Assembly (NCBI GenBank): GCA_009103225.1
Contig: RHPI01001737.1
Span: 379,594-443,593 of the forward strand
Reading direction: 5' to 3'
Length of the DNA stretch: 64,000 bases
Source of the DNA: Chlorokybus atmophyticus
Lineage: Eukaryota; Streptophyta; Chlorokybophyceae; Chlorokybales; Chlorokybaceae
Shown here piece by piece: positions 22,884-35,600 of this stretch (position 1 is the stretch's first letter; each line of letters opens with the position of its first letter). Made by a program: the position numbers and the translations under genes. Under the pieces are notes generated by a model. The model ran no database searches. It saw only the letters and a list, made by a program, of their open reading frames with translations, and was not told the origin of the DNA.

Positions 22884-23470
22884 TTACACGTTCTTAAGCA
22901 ACGCCGACCAAGTTCCTTGATGGATCGGCAGGAGAACTATTGCTCTCGTGCTAGAGTTATCACGCTTGTAATCCAAGTACTTTTGCAAGGCCGTTTTCAA
23001 CTTTGAAGGAGGCACATACACAAGCATACTTGCATGCAAGCCCTTGCACTCGTAATCCAATGCCACATTACAAGCGAATGGAAACTTGTCCATCAAGCCA
23101 TTACAAGGTGTTTTTGTAGAGAATGCTACTAGCTTAGCCAATGCTAGTCTTTAGTCTTGTCGGGGCACTCCGTTAAACAGTGGCCGACCTCTTTGCAAAG
23201 GAAGCACTTGCCTTCCCTCATAGAGAGATCGAGCGGGATGTATTGCTCTTTTGCTACTGCAAGCTTTTTGCCTCTGTACTTGCCATAAGGCTTAGGCTTT
23301 AACTTGAAAGCCGAAAGCCCCGCCCTCGGGTTTGTTCAACACGAACTTGCTTCTCTTTAAGCCATCATAGGAGGCCACATCTTTGTCGTCCTCCTCTCTC
23401 CCCCTCTTGCTATTGTTGAAGTCTTTATGCCCCTTTTGCATGCTTGCAAACAACTTGGAGCTTCAAGCGA
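22884..23470 (-). pseudogene. chromovirus Gag C-terminus with zinc knuckle (Gag core deleted)
   Basis: Near 23240-23180 the minus strand encodes CFLCKEVGHCLTEC, a CX2CX4HX4C nucleocapsid knuckle, preceded by basic sequence. An 85-codon ORF (23141-22884) with YVPPSKLKTALQKYLDYKRD follows. Only about 130 bp separate this from the LTR, so the capsid portion of Gag is missing and the element could not form particles by itself. Confidence 0.75.
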
Positions 23471-23574
23471 ACATCGCTATAACTATGGTACCCTTGACAC
23501 GCAACACGCAAACTTGAATGAGTGCCCTCCAAGCAACTCTACATAGGCCCACAAACTCAAAGGTTCCCCACAAT

Positions 23575-23598
23575 CTTAGCCGTAGCTCCGGCTACCAA
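23575..23598 (-). other. candidate primer binding site
   Basis: Immediately inside the 5' LTR, in element orientation, the sequence reads TTGGTAGCCGGAGCTACGG. The TGG start complements a tRNA CCA end. I cannot name the tRNA. Confidence 0.5.
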
Positions 23599-24972
23599 TG
23601 TAACGCCAGCCCAAGCTTGACACACTTGTATCATACGTGAAAAACGCTATGTAACTCACAATGCCCACATGCACCCTTGTGCACGAGGCTACTCATGTGT
23701 AGTCTTCTCACATCACTCACTAGCTAACAACAGTCACTCTCAACTTGCGCTAGGCTATGCCACTTTGTAGCCCTCTTGGCATTAAGATAGAAGTAACGCC
23801 ACCCTAGGCTTGAACACTTAGTTCTCGTCTAAGAGGGTCTTGCACTCTCCTTCGTGCACGCAGTTGCACTCAAGTGCAAGCACTCTCTTACCGTGAAAAC
23901 AGTCCCCTACAAGTTTTAGCAACGTACACACACTCACACACAAGTGTTAGTGCTCTCACACCGTGCATACACTTACACACTAGTGTTAGCAACGGGCACG
24001 CACTTGCACACAAGTGTTAGCACTCTCACACCGTGCATACACTCATGCACAAGTGCAAATGCTAACTTCACCGTGCATACACTCATACATGCAAATGTAA
24101 GCACGCTCTCCAAGTGTACACACTCACACACAAGTGTTACACAAGGACAAGCTTCACTCCTTGAGGTTGAAGAGCTTTAGCCTCTCACTCGAACACCCCA
24201 CTTGAAGTCCCACACGAGCGAGCACGCCAAGGCAAGGTAGACTCAAGTCTCCAATCCCCTCCTTGCCTACTGAGCATGCTCACTTATATACCCCTAGTGC
24301 CATATCTTAGCCGCGAAGGGTAGTGGGTGTTGCCACCAATGGTGCCTCCTTCGGACCGTAATATAATCTAAGGCAGCCAACCACCTTGTGACAAGCACTC
24401 TTGCACTTGCCCTTACTAGGCTTACACCAACTTGATGTGAGCCTAAAGACGAATCATCTTGAAGGATATCTTACCCCTAGGTATGAGCAACCAATGAGAT
24501 TGTACTCTGATCTCGATTGATCACACAGTGTTGTGGCCACAGAGTGTAGATATCCGTCTCTATGATATCGGTATTGCAATATACAATATCAGCATACTTC
24601 TGTGCGAAATCCGCAGCTGCCTCTTCTGGCACTTTCGAGAGAAGTGCACGTGTATTATCCACATTCTCTTCTACGCTGTGGACATTGATTGCTAAAGTAT
24701 CCGCATTCTTCTGCGCGAGAACAATGCTTGACTCGTTTTATATTCTTTAGACATGATTCTCTGCAATATGAACATCGTTGCTATAATATCAACATGCATA
24801 CTAGATAACCACTATTATGTGCAAAATGTTAACATTCTTATCTTCTGAAATGTCTTTGACTGCATAATAGACACATCTACATGTTTAATATAAGTGGCTA
24901 ATTAGCACACATGCTTATTGATTGTCTATCTCACTTAGGTCAACTTAGAGCGTAAGTACTAGCCGCATTAGA
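23599..24972 (-). repeat. 5' LTR of the chromovirus
   Basis: It starts TGTAACGCC and ends GCATTAGA in plus orientation, with the expected terminal ACA decayed. It matches 13626-15062 along most of its length, but has extra and missing CA-rich subrepeats and lacks a stretch near the end. The indels between the two LTRs indicate that the insertion is not recent. Confidence 0.9.
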
Positions 24973-24977
24973 TACAA

Positions 24978-26496
24978 TTGTGTTGCAACGTGTGTGCAAC
25001 CCAGCACCAAGTTATTGACATGCATACACTAGATGATGGTTTTTGGAGAGCAACCATTTGTCTTAGCGGGTGATCACTTCCTATGACCAACTAGAGGTGC
25101 CCTACTCGCTTACGAAGCGAGTCAGGCACCTCCAGCTGGCCACTATTACAAATAGCCATGCATGTGTCAGTGGTCTCCCTGGTGCAGGTTGTATCAATAG
25201 TAATGACAACGTGCCATTGTATGCCGCATACAATGTGTGGCGGCCACAAGCGCAAAGCGTACCCACTTCTCGTTTGCGCGGCTAACACGATTGTTTGCTA
25301 TATAAAAACCGCGGACAAATTCTCGCGTACACGGCGGCATCATATGCCACAATCGCAAAACTCATCTGTCTGGTTTTTTGTGCTAAAGATTGTAATTTTT
25401 TGTCTGCGCGGTTAGCATCACCACCAGCGTTGCTCGCAGCGTGCGAGCCGCTTAACGATTGCTCGCATGTCTTTAATGATTGCTAACTTACATGCGCTCT
25501 TTTTGAATGCGCCTATTAAGTGCGTGAAAATTATCTGCAAATGATGACAGCAATGAATGGCATGTCATTTGAGATGTCAAAGAAAAGCGGCGCTTGAGGG
25601 AGGTAATCTTGCAAGACCCAATGCTACCATTGAGATCATTGCTTTTAGTTCACGTTGATAAGAAAAATGTTTTATTTTACTAAGTTAAATACAGCACGGT
25701 AGACGAATGCTCTATTGTAAAGAGCGAACTTGCCAAGCAGGGTTTTAACTCTGGTAGCGTTGGAGACATGCATGTATATGGGCCAATATCGCATCATGTT
25801 ATCCATGCAGCACATTTGCAGCACGTTAACAACATATCGTTTGCAAGAAGTGGTGTACTTAATAGACCTGAAACCCGAGATGATTACAATTAATGATTGA
25901 TTGCCGAATCAAACTTTTGGTTGATGTTATTTTACAATATTATCGTCAGCACGAGTGATTTTGTTGTCACAACATAGACCCCATGATCAGTGTGAAAGGG
26001 TTGCGCTTTGTGATAAATACTATAAAAATCCCTGATAATGTGACGGTTCTGTAATTGTTGACGATGCTTGCTTGCAAGTGGTTATGCCTTGGTGAATGCA
26101 TTCACACATGTGTGCCATTCATGATATCCGCATGAACGGCTGCACACGGCGACCAACCCAAACCCACTCCTTGTGCCCCTGGCGGAGTCTCCGGCCCAGA
26201 ACCATTATAGAGCATGACCGAGGACCTGACTGTTGCGCTCGTCATCAAACTCCATTGTGTCAAACAGCGACAGACATTTCAAATAGAACCTCGTAAAGTC
26301 CTTCATTCAAATTCAAAAGTCCGCCCAACCGTCATTGCAGCACAACACTTGATGTGAGTTGAGACCTGGCTTGCATGCATTGCGCACAGCTTCAGGCGGC
26401 GGCGGCGGCGGCGGGGACGGCGTCGGTAGAGTCGTCGGTAGAGGCGGCGTTGGGTATATGCGTCTTGCAGTAAAGGTGTAGCAAGCTGTTGGAGCG
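24978..26496. other. intergenic region
   Basis: No supported gene. It contains an imperfect hairpin at 25094-25132 (GAGGTGCC ... GGCACCTC, 18-base arms with two mismatches). Confidence 0.6.
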
Positions 26497-28512
26497 ATGG
26501 GGGAGCAAGCAGCAGCAGCAGGGCCACCAGCTGCAGCAGCTGCAGCAGCAGCAGTAGGGGTGGCTGTGGAGGCGGTAGCTGTAGTTACTGGCATGGGCAT
26601 GCTGGATGGATCGGCGGCGGTGGCGGTCGCCACCGTTGTTGAGGTGGAGGAGCATGAGCCCGCAATAACGACGACGAACTGTACAAGCAGCACGTTGGCC
26701 TTCCAGCAGCTTCCTCCTCCTCCCGCAATGCTCCACCCCTTCCACCTGCTCACCATACCTGTCGCCACCGGCGTGCCCGCTGCTGCTGCTGCTGCTGGAG
26801 CTATGGCTTTCATGGCTGCTGCCTCGGCTGCTGCTGCAACTGCGACACCCTCCACAAAGTGAGATTGAACACAATGTTGCAAGCACTCTCCCTAACAGAC
26901 AGCACATGCTGCTCACCAAGCCCAGTGTGCTGTGCAGTAGATTAGTGGTATCTAGTACTAGTGCTAAGTCAGTGAATGTGTGATTCAGTGCTAAGTCAGT
27001 GATTGTGTGATTGAGTCTTTTTTTCTTTGTGTAGTAGGCGTGGAGGCAGCAGTGGCAGCAGCGGCAGCAGTGGCATGACGATGACAACTGCGCAGAGGCG
27101 CAGGGCGAAGGGCAGGGGTTGCTCGTGCAGGCAGTCCAAGTGCATAAAACTGTAAGGCTAGCATGATGACATCCTTCCTGCTTACTTACTTGCTTACTTT
27201 CATGCATAGCAATCCTTCTTCGAATCGGCCTGTGTAACTGTTGCAAACAGGTACTGCGAGTGCTTCACCGCGGGACGCGTGTGTGATGAGCGCTGCGGCT
27301 GCACGGACTGCTGCAACACGCCGCAGCATTGCGAGTCCGTTGAGGTGGCGCGGGCCTCTGTCATGGCACGCAACCCCACCGCATTTGGTCCCCAAGTCGT
27401 GGTGGGTTCCTTTCTGTTGTGGGTTTGTGCACGCACGCATGAACACACACTTGTTTGTATGGCACACAACATGCCATGCTTTGCTGTTTATGTTCGGATT
27501 TGGCCCGTATGCGGCAGTGTGGCAAGCGGCGTAGCGAAGCGCAGCATATCAGGGGCTGCAACTGCCGCCGAAGCCTGTGCAACAGCATGTATTGCGCGTG
27601 CTTAAAGGTGTGTGCCCCTGAATTGCTTATCAAGCATTGTTGTGTTACTGCTGTCTCATCTCAGACGTTAATTCAACTTGCCTCTTTGGCTTCATCTTTC
27701 ACCAGGCAGGAGTGAAGTGCAGCGATGCTTGTAGATGTGAAGGCTGTTTGAACTGCACACCTGCAGATCCATCACTAAAGCATGGCAAAGGTGCAATGCC
27801 CGTATTTACATTGTTGACACTGCTTCTCCTCTCGACACAATTGCTAACCACACAATGTTAGAGAATGTGCCCCCACCCCTTGTGCTGGATGACATCAAGC
27901 GTGTAAGCATGGACCGGCTGCACGCGGCGGAGCAGCTGGTGTCGTGGGCTTCATCTGGCACAGCTGCTGAAGCAAGCACTACCACCACGCTTGTCACCAC
28001 CCTCAAGTCCAAGTGCTCCTTAGAACAGAACAGCAACACACCACGCCCGCCCTCCTCCTCCACACTGGCACGCACCGGCTCTCAAGAAGCCACAACTGAG
28101 ATGGCAGCCCCTTCACATAGAGTACGTGACACTCGCTGATCGGTTTTGCATGTGTGTTGGTGTTGTTTTGACACAACATTGCTTTGTGTTTCAGGTAGTG
28201 AAGCCGAAGGTGCTAAAGCCTCAGGCTAGGAAGCATCCAGGCGTTGCTGCTAGCAGCAGCAGCCGGAGCATAGCGTTAGAGTCACAGCTGAGCGGTTTGA
28301 CATTGGGGTTGCCGCCTGGGATGCCTCCTCCTCCTAGCACGAATGCACACGCTTGCACGCTTGTTGCACAAGGCAAAGTCCCTTCCCACGCGGCACCTCC
28401 CTTGCTCAGAGGGTGCACCGTTGCCGAAGCCACCGCCTGGATTGCACACATTCTGCACAGCGCGCAGCAGCACATGCGTTGCAAGCACACCAACGACGAT
28501 TTGGTATCGTGA
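26497..28512 (+). CDS. CXC-domain (tesmin/TSO1/LIN54-type) DNA-binding protein
   Basis: Seven exons give 460 aa: 26497-26858, 27035-27151, 27251-27401, 27518-27607, 27706-27790, 27862-28121, 28195-28512. All junctions are GT-AG and keep phase. An Ala-rich N-terminus (about 120 aa) precedes two cysteine-rich CXC repeats. The first (about residues 147-175) reads GCSCRQSKCIKL, YCECF, then CDERCGCTDCCN. A linker with RNPTAFGPQ follows, the usual spacing. The second (about 220-260) reads GCNCRRSLCNSMYCACL and CSDACRCEGCLNC. In LIN54 and TSO1 this pair binds the CHR-type TTYGAA element, and such proteins act in cell-cycle gene control (DREAM/MuvB complex) and plant reproduction. The second repeat is less canonical (NSMYCAC instead of KKYCEC). 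The start is the first ATG of the open exon; upstream exons are possible. Nuclear location is inferred. Confidence 0.88.
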
Positions 28513-28724
28513 CATTTAGGGTTAGTTCAGAAGGGGAACAGACAGCTTTGCACGCACTGTCTGTTGTTGATGAAGGTTTCGAATGCACTTGCGCAGTACA
28601 AGTGACTTCACTTATTCTGTATATGAAGTGCCAGCCTGATGCAGCTCTTATTGGCAGCTGTTGTGAAGCGCTCCCTTGTGTCTGCTGTGACTTGTACAAG
28701 TCCATTACACAAATGAGACAGTTT

Positions 28725-28754
28725 TTGTAATGCACTTGTACAAGTGCATTACAA
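28725..28754. repeat. perfect 30-bp palindrome
   Basis: TTGTAATGCACTTGT is followed directly by its exact reverse complement with no spacer. It lies 213 bp after the CXC gene stop and contains TGTAA, the polyadenylation signal typical of chlorophyceans, on both strands. A half-related palindrome (CTTGTACAAG) stands at 28691. Confidence 0.9.
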
Positions 28755-30342
28755 TGATGCATTGTGAGTTGTTAAAGATGCTTAAAGCGTGATGAAGACT
28801 GTAGCAGACATTACCCGCAAATACTTGCATGCTGTGGGAATGCCCAGAGTTATTCTACCGCAATCGTCTTGTACAAACTTCAACCCTTATTTCTAATGAT
28901 TCCCAAAGTGCATGCTGCAATGTATGCTCGCATGTCATTGTGATTACATGCGTGACGATACATGTGCACACATACATGTTAGCTTCGGGCTTGCATAGCC
29001 ATTGCGGCGGTATGTGCTGAAGTGATTAAGAACAATATATACGTGTTGAACCCATGTCTGTGCTTCAACCTCTAGTTTGGGGCAGGGTGCTTGGGCCAAG
29101 AGCGATATCTGTTAATCACCTACCTTGCTTACACGATTGTGGTATTCTCCTGTCGTTGTGTTAATTGCTGATGTTGCTCTCGTCGTCTATGTCACAGATA
29201 ACTAATTGTTGACCTCACGTTTACGCAAAATAATGTTCCGCAGCTATCAAGAACACATGAAAACGAACAAACCGAAGTATTACATTTATATATGATCAAC
29301 GTTAATGTCCATCGACACATGGTTGTAATGTACCATATTGTGCGTTAATGCACAGCATGAGATGATCTCGTAAAATTCTTGCAATCGTGCTTGCAGACCC
29401 CTTCCCCTCCCCACGGATACATAAAGGAGTTAAACGGGATCGAGCTTGCTATATGATAACCAATAATTATGAACCAGCTTGCTACGCACACCGTACACCG
29501 TATACCCCTTATATACGTTTCCAATAACCAATGTGGATAAGCAAAACCGATATGAAATGCGGATTCACCGAAGACTTGCAAAACTCAAGTCATTATGAAA
29601 ACGGAAAAATATCGTTAATAGCGTTACAATTTTTCACGTGCGCACAAATTTCTTCTCATGTCTGCTGTAAATACGTATCAGTATATACATTATGGTCATA
29701 AAGCCTAAAATCTTAAACATACATATTTAACTCAGAAAAATGTACGCAAGGATATGCATTAAAGTAACTACGTGTGGTATATATCATACAATATGTACTC
29801 GTAAATTCAACTTATTGCACGCCACTACCATAGCGTTTGTTTGTATTAAGCATTTGCGGATTAATGTAGGCTTCATACACAGACATATTTTTTAACTCCA
29901 CCTTCACATATACTTTGCTGTCATAATATTGTATGCATACCTGTTTACATGAAATTTCTCTTGCGCAGCTTAACTCATGTCAGCCAACGCTCAGCTGATG
30001 TCATAGGAATACATGCATGTCATGACACTACATGAACATCTAGCAGCTGCAATCTATAGCTCAATGTGTGTATGCATGGATGTATAAAGCTATTATGACA
30101 AATTTGGATGACTTTCCTTCAGCATCTGTGCCCTGCAGTCGTCTTGTCAGCAAATCATGAGCTCTTTTTGCGTTCCCCGACTCCTGCCACCTCAGCACTG
30201 TCACTTTTGTTCGAGTGCCACATGCTCGGTCTTACCACTAGGTATGAGCAGGCAGAATCTAGCGCGGCGCGGTACTCATCAGTAGCCTGCTGCCCCTGAA
30301 TCAGGCTGTGATTACCGCGGCAATCGATTCATGAATAACTTG
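28755..30342. other. intergenic region between the CXC and MLDP genes
   Basis: AT-rich in 28.8-30.1 kb, with no recognisable gene on either strand. The MLDP promoter presumably lies in its right part. Confidence 0.6.
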
Positions 30343-30397
30343 TTTGCAGCCGATGTTGTTCCGATCGCCCTACAATCGGAACAACATCGGCTGCAAA
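30343..30397. repeat. perfect 23-bp inverted repeat, 9-base loop
   Basis: Arms 30343-30365 (TTTGCAGCCGATGTTG then TTCCGAT) and 30375-30397 are exact reverse complements around the loop CGCCCTACA. The size suits a small-RNA precursor hairpin or a cruciform. It stands about 460 bp upstream of the MLDP start codon. No transcript evidence is visible. Confidence 0.9.
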
Positions 30398-30855
30398 GTC
30401 GCCTGCGTCCAGACGTCAGTCCGCAGGCTCTGCGTCGGCCAGCTGTAAGACACAGAGCGACCGTTCGTTGCCACCTCCAATGCCTTCCACAGTCAGCCGC
30501 TCCCCCCGTGCTTATCGCTCTCTGTCTAGGATCGCGATTCCAGCAGCTTCGTGCCGATCTTTCCCGCCACCCGCCAAATCAGAAAGTTTTCTACGATCTG
30601 AACCGCAGCAAAGTTCGCCAACACCACAGCCGTTCCGTAGTATACGAAAGTTCGGTGGCGCTTTCTTGCCGCTGGCTTCAAGCTTGCTGAAGTGGCCATT
30701 GACACCATCTCCTGCAACCACTTGCTCGGTCGTTGGTAGTGTCGCTGGCGGTGGTGGTGGCGACGGTAGCGGTGGCGGTGGTGGTGGTGGTGTGGGTGTG
30801 AGCGTTGGTGTGTCTTTGGATTGTGGGGCGAGAAGGAGCACTGCTCTGAGTGGAA

Positions 30856-32471
30856 ATGTCCAACATGGCGGACGTTGAGCCGAAGCCCACTGCGACTTCC
30901 GGAGTTTTGGAGAGCCCGCAGCTCAAGAGGTTGGGTTTCCTTCAGCAGGTTGCTGTTGGAACAATCAACTACGCCAACGGATGGTATACGGCCATCAAGA
31001 AGAATATTGGTCCACTCAAGGTAAAGTTGTGGGTTGCGTGCAGTATTATCGGGGCATTGTTTGGTTTTCAATGGTAACTGTCCTTCCAAGTTGACATGCG
31101 CAAGCTTTGTTGTTGCGTTGCCTAGACAAGAGGTCATTATGTTTTAGTTCCGCAGTTGTGTGTGGAAGGCAGGAAGTGCTCGTTGCATAGTGTTTAACCC
31201 AGCTTAATAGGGTCTTTCGCTATGATGCCCGCCGTTCACTGTTGTGCAGCGTGCAGTTGGTTGGTGTCGATTGGTCCGCCGTATAAGTCACACTGCATCC
31301 AGTTTACTGCATTCTGTGCCAATCGCAAATCAGTGAACCACGGGGACAAGCATTGCAATCGGCCTGTGTTGCCTGAAAGCTGAGCAGCATGGCGATTCAC
31401 ACGTTGCACACACCAGTTTGTTCAGCAGTTTCTGTTTCTTGCTCAGCCAGCAGCTGTTCCCTAGGTGGCCTTCGCATGACATTTCACAGCAGTGTTGCAT
31501 GCATATTTGTAAGCAGCACTTCCAGAGGTAGCAAATTTGACTTCATGGTCAGCCATCAGATGTTCAGTGTGTCCATTGCTGTCTGTCCTGTTCAGTGCAC
31601 CTTTTGGGTCTAGTGGCTAACATTGGACTTGTCCAGGGCCCTGTGGAGCAGGCTGAAAACACTTTGAAGTACATCGCATCTCCTCTGTACAAGCGCGTTG
31701 AGACTTACGTGCCAACCATCCTCACGGACGTGGACAGCAAGGTAGCTAGCGCAGTGTGCCTTGTGACATTGGCTGTCCCACTTCGGGTGCAAGTTGGATT
31801 CTGACTATGGATGTACAGGTGGATACGGCGGTCAGCAACATTGAAAACACCAAGCCATATGAGCTCTCCAAGCAGGTCTATGCGTCGCAGCTTGGCAACG
31901 TGAAGGCTATTTACAAAACGAAGGATGAGTTCCTGCACAGGATTGACGACACCATTCAAGGACTTAGGAACTTCTTGAATCAGCAGGTTGAAAAGGCTGG
32001 ATCGCCCTATAACCTGCCCAGGTACTTTGTCGAGCAAGCAGCTGGTGTAGTGCAGCAAGCCCAGAAGGATGGTGTTGGAACCACCGTTGATAAGGCTGTG
32101 GCCGGAGTGCAGTTCTACTCTTACAAGGTACGAGGTGCTTTGTGTAGTCTGCTTTGGTTGCTGCATGACCGGCTCATGGTATCTACACTGGTCAATGCTG
32201 AAGGCTTTGCCTAACTCTTGCTGGCGTGCAACAGGTTTGGGACACGCTTGCCCAGATCCCAGTTTTCAAGAAGGTGCTGTCTACCGTGGCGCCAGCTGGG
32301 TTTTATGTTGCTGAGAAGTACAATTCCACTGTTGCAGCGGCGCGAGATGATACCCGCGTAGGCAAGTATGCGGGCTATGTGCCCATGGTTCCACTTGACA
32401 GCATCAAGGAAGAGGTGGATGCCAAGCTGAATGGCGTTGACAAGTCTGCTGCTCCAGCTAGTTCGGAGTAA
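30856..32471 (+). CDS. MLDP: major lipid droplet protein
   Basis: Four exons (30856-31020, 31637-31741, 31819-32127, 32235-32471), all phase 0 and GT-AG, give 271 aa. The start at 30856 (ATGTCCAACATGG) is the first ATG of the frame. The protein has the MLDP pattern: an NGWY motif near the N-terminus (INYANGWYTAIKKNIGPLK), then EQAENTLKYIASPLYKRVET, PTILTDVDSKVDTAVSNIE, and a C-terminal VPMVPLDSIKEEVDAKLNG. There is no signal peptide and no clear membrane span; the family coats cytosolic lipid droplets in Chlamydomonas, Dunaliella and Haematococcus, is the most abundant protein there, and is induced when nitrogen is limiting. The length matches the family (about 260-280 aa). The 3' end faces the coiled-coil gene, 187 bp away. 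Confidence 0.9.
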
Positions 32472-32658
32472 CTTCATGGTCATACTTTGTCTCGTGTTGG
32501 TTGTTGTGTATAGTCAGACTATTCAGGTGCGATGCTCTCGCAGTAAGTGTACAGTGTTGTGTTGTCACAGGGTAGGTTTGTTGACAGTTAGCACATAAAA
32601 GATTGCACAGGGTTGAGTGTGTTTTAGGAACAGGATTGTCGGAAACTGTGTTGTGGTT

Positions 32659-35600
32659 TTAAAGTTTTCGAAGACCTATGAAGCCTTCCCCCGAGTCTTG
32701 ATGGTTGACAAATGTTACGGATACTGTTGTGTCCGGTGGTAGTGCCAAGAAGTCATTCAACGTCAAGCCTACCATGTTTCCTGCGAAGTGACATGCTTAG
32801 TTTTTGTTGAGTAAGACTCCACTGGGTACGACCGTCTACCTGCTAGGTATTTACAGCAGCATACCATTGCGTCCTGGAATCTTGGCAGGGGTTTTGCCAA
32901 TGGTGTAAGAGCAAGTGGTTGTCGCTAGTACAGGATCTCCGTTGACCAGAAACTGCTAACAACGATGTTAGACCACAAGTTGTGCAAGGTAAAATTGTTG
33001 CATGATGTATACTACAGGCAGGAGTGACAGGTTGAGACGGCCATGCCTGAAGCAGCTAAACAGACCCTGAAAGTTTTAAGACTTAAGTGTAAGTTTGCCC
33101 ACATTGAGGGAAGGTTAAGCTCAGACTGACACATACATGCTGCTAATCTAGTATACTATTTCTTTCACAAATGTGAAAGCTGCATGTTCCTGCACAGCCC
33201 CTTGGTGCAAGTGGTATACCACCCAAGTACGGGGACCAAAAGAATGCCTCATGATTGTCATCACCTGAATCTGCGGTTTTCTTGTTGCGAAGAATCCAAA
33301 ACTGACTTCATACAGCCCTGGGTCCTTCACTCGGATCCTCGCGCTGCCGCCGTCCCAGCTGAAGTTGGCGGGGTCCGTGTTCACGCTCTGCACATGCAAC
33401 GGCACTGCGTTGCCTGCCAGCAGCCGCCCGCCCTTCCACAACCATCGGCCAACACTGCCAACACACAACACTAAACTCACTGACTAATATCAACATCAGG
33501 CGTTGTGGTAGAGGTGTCACACACCTGCAGCACTGCACGCATTGCCTTGCATGCAGCGCGCGATCTCGCTCCGTCAACGCCCTCTGTAGACCCTCCTCAG
33601 AAACCTTATCTCCCAGCGCCTATACACAAGTTACTTGACTCACCACCCGAGCAATTCGGTGACAGACACAAAGACTGTGTGACAGCAGCATACATGGTCG
33701 AAAGACTGAGTGACTGTACGAGAACGAACAGGTCACGTTACATAGGAGAATGATCGATAACATGTATGCACTGAGAGGTACAACGCGTCCACACGCACAC
33801 CTGCACTCATGCTCTCACACGTCCATGTGCACGCACACGCACGCACCAACCCACAAAACTCCCCACCCCACCTGCTGTATCGTCCCAACGGCTTTTCTAA
33901 CATCCTCTGCCCCAGCCTTATGCTGTATCGCAAGCGCGTTGTCCCTCGCTTCCTTTGCCACTTTCGACAAGGTCTCCTCGGCGCGTGCCACGGCCGCGTT
34001 GAAGGCGCCCACACTCACCTTGAATGAATACATTGTTGCGTTTTCCAATGCTATGCTAGCACAATCATACAGCAGGCTCTACACACTCACCTTGGCTGCG
34101 AGGGCCTCGCAAACGAATTCCGCGTCGGCTTTGGCCCCGCACGCCTCGCGGAGGCGAACCGCCTCCTCGCGCGGGCACATGGCAGCGCGGGTCTCTTCGG
34201 AACGAGACATCGACCTCACATCCACCTCACGCACATCCTCCCTCACCTAAGGGGAGCAAACTTATTCACACTGTCACTTTTTAACTACCGTTTCATGAGG
34301 CCTTGCATCAACTACTTACGCAGTTCGCATATGTGCATACGTGCACATGCACGCATGCTTTGCAACATGCGGTCTGACCACTCTGATGGACTCTGATTCG
34401 TGATTCGGTAGTCTCCCAACAACTGACAGAAACAATCCTCGCAAAGCACGCACCTCGCTCAACTCCTTTCTCAGGCGCTTGTCTTCCGCCTCGCACGCGG
34501 AGACTTTCTCATTGAGCTCGCGCACCATGTCGTCGAACCGGATGCCCAACGCTCTCATCGCGCAGGCAGCCAGGTTGCCCTCAGCCTGGTGGGTGATTAG
34601 GGTGTATGTGTGTGCATGTGGCACATGTATGCACAAACTCGTGCGGGTGCATGCGTGCCATGCGTGTATGTGGCACATGTGTGCGCATGTGCGTGCGTAA
34701 TACGTGAGCGTGTGTGCACGTGCATGTGCGCAATTGTGTTGGACTTTAGTGCTGCAATAATGTGTTACTTGGAGGCGGTCGGAGAGGGCGTGTAGGTCCC
34801 GTCGCAGGGAGGCCACATCGCGGTGGGCAGTGGCTTGGGCGGCGTTCATGTCTGCCCGCACGCACTCGCCCTCCTTGCGCTGCAAGTTGCAAGTTGGTAT
34901 GCTGTTGTTTGAGCACTAGTAGTGGCATGGGTTGAGCACTATTGACTTACTTGCTGTGCGAGTGAGGAGACGAAAGACGCCTGCAGAGCGCGCTGCGCCT
35001 TGCACGCCTGTAAGACACGATCAGCAAGACAACGCAGGTTGTGACATGTCAACATGTGTCATGGGCGTGTTTGAAGCTCACATAGTATATGTACCAGCAC
35101 ATGCACCCGCGCCCGCGTGCACGCCAACTCACACAGTTGCACTTGCATACCCACACACGCACACGCACACGCACACCTCGTCCCGCATGCAGTCCATTGA
35201 CTCCTGGTGGCTCCTGGCGTCCACCTTGGAGCTCAGCGCCCTCATCAGCTCCCCCGTCTGTCATCAACGACGATGCCACAGGTATTAGAAAGGCCATAAC
35301 AAAGCATGTGATACCAAGCAGCAGCAGCAATAACATGCGTTTTGCCTTTGTTTCGAAGGCACTGTCGAAGTGTGCTTCTGTCACGCGCGCGCGCAGATCG
35401 CCCGCAAGCTTGTGTATCTGAGCCTCCAGAGACTCCCTCACAGCCTGGGTGGTCGAGAACATGGTCATGTTGTGCTTGGGTGATGTGCGAGACAACCATG
35501 TGGATGTTGAGTGGTTGTGGTGAAGAAAGTGATGCGCACCTGCAGCTCCTGTCTGGTGGCCCTCTTCTCCACCTCGCGCGCATCCGCCTTGTTGCTCAGC

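Larger units (their letters stand above)
13621..24977 (-). mobile_element. structurally complete Ty3/gypsy chromovirus with target-site duplication
   Basis: Two LTRs (13626-15062 and 23599-24972) flank an internal region coding on the minus strand in the order Gag nucleocapsid, protease, RT, RNase H, integrase, chromodomain. The five bases TACAA stand immediately outside both LTRs (13621-13625 and 24973-24977), so this is one insertion event. It is not active: Gag is mostly deleted, the RT box reads YVNN, frames are broken, and a 4.2 kb block splits the integrase. Confidence 0.92.

Noticed and set aside
13621-24977. CRISPR-like or satellite reading of the repeated ACACAAGTGTTAGC phrases
   Set aside because: The phrases are subrepeats within the two LTRs, lack unique spacers, and the genome is eukaryotic.
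25720-25765. Possible tRNA or third SINE copy (GGTTTTAACTCTGGTAGCG)
   Set aside because: A B-box-like word is present, but no A box at the right distance and no cloverleaf can be drawn.
26392-27246. 284-codon and overlapping 189-codon minus-strand ORFs
   Set aside because: They mirror the trinucleotide-rich exon and introns of the CXC gene on the plus strand, have Ser/Cys/His runs and no domain; the plus-strand model is supported by CXC motifs and consistent splice phases.
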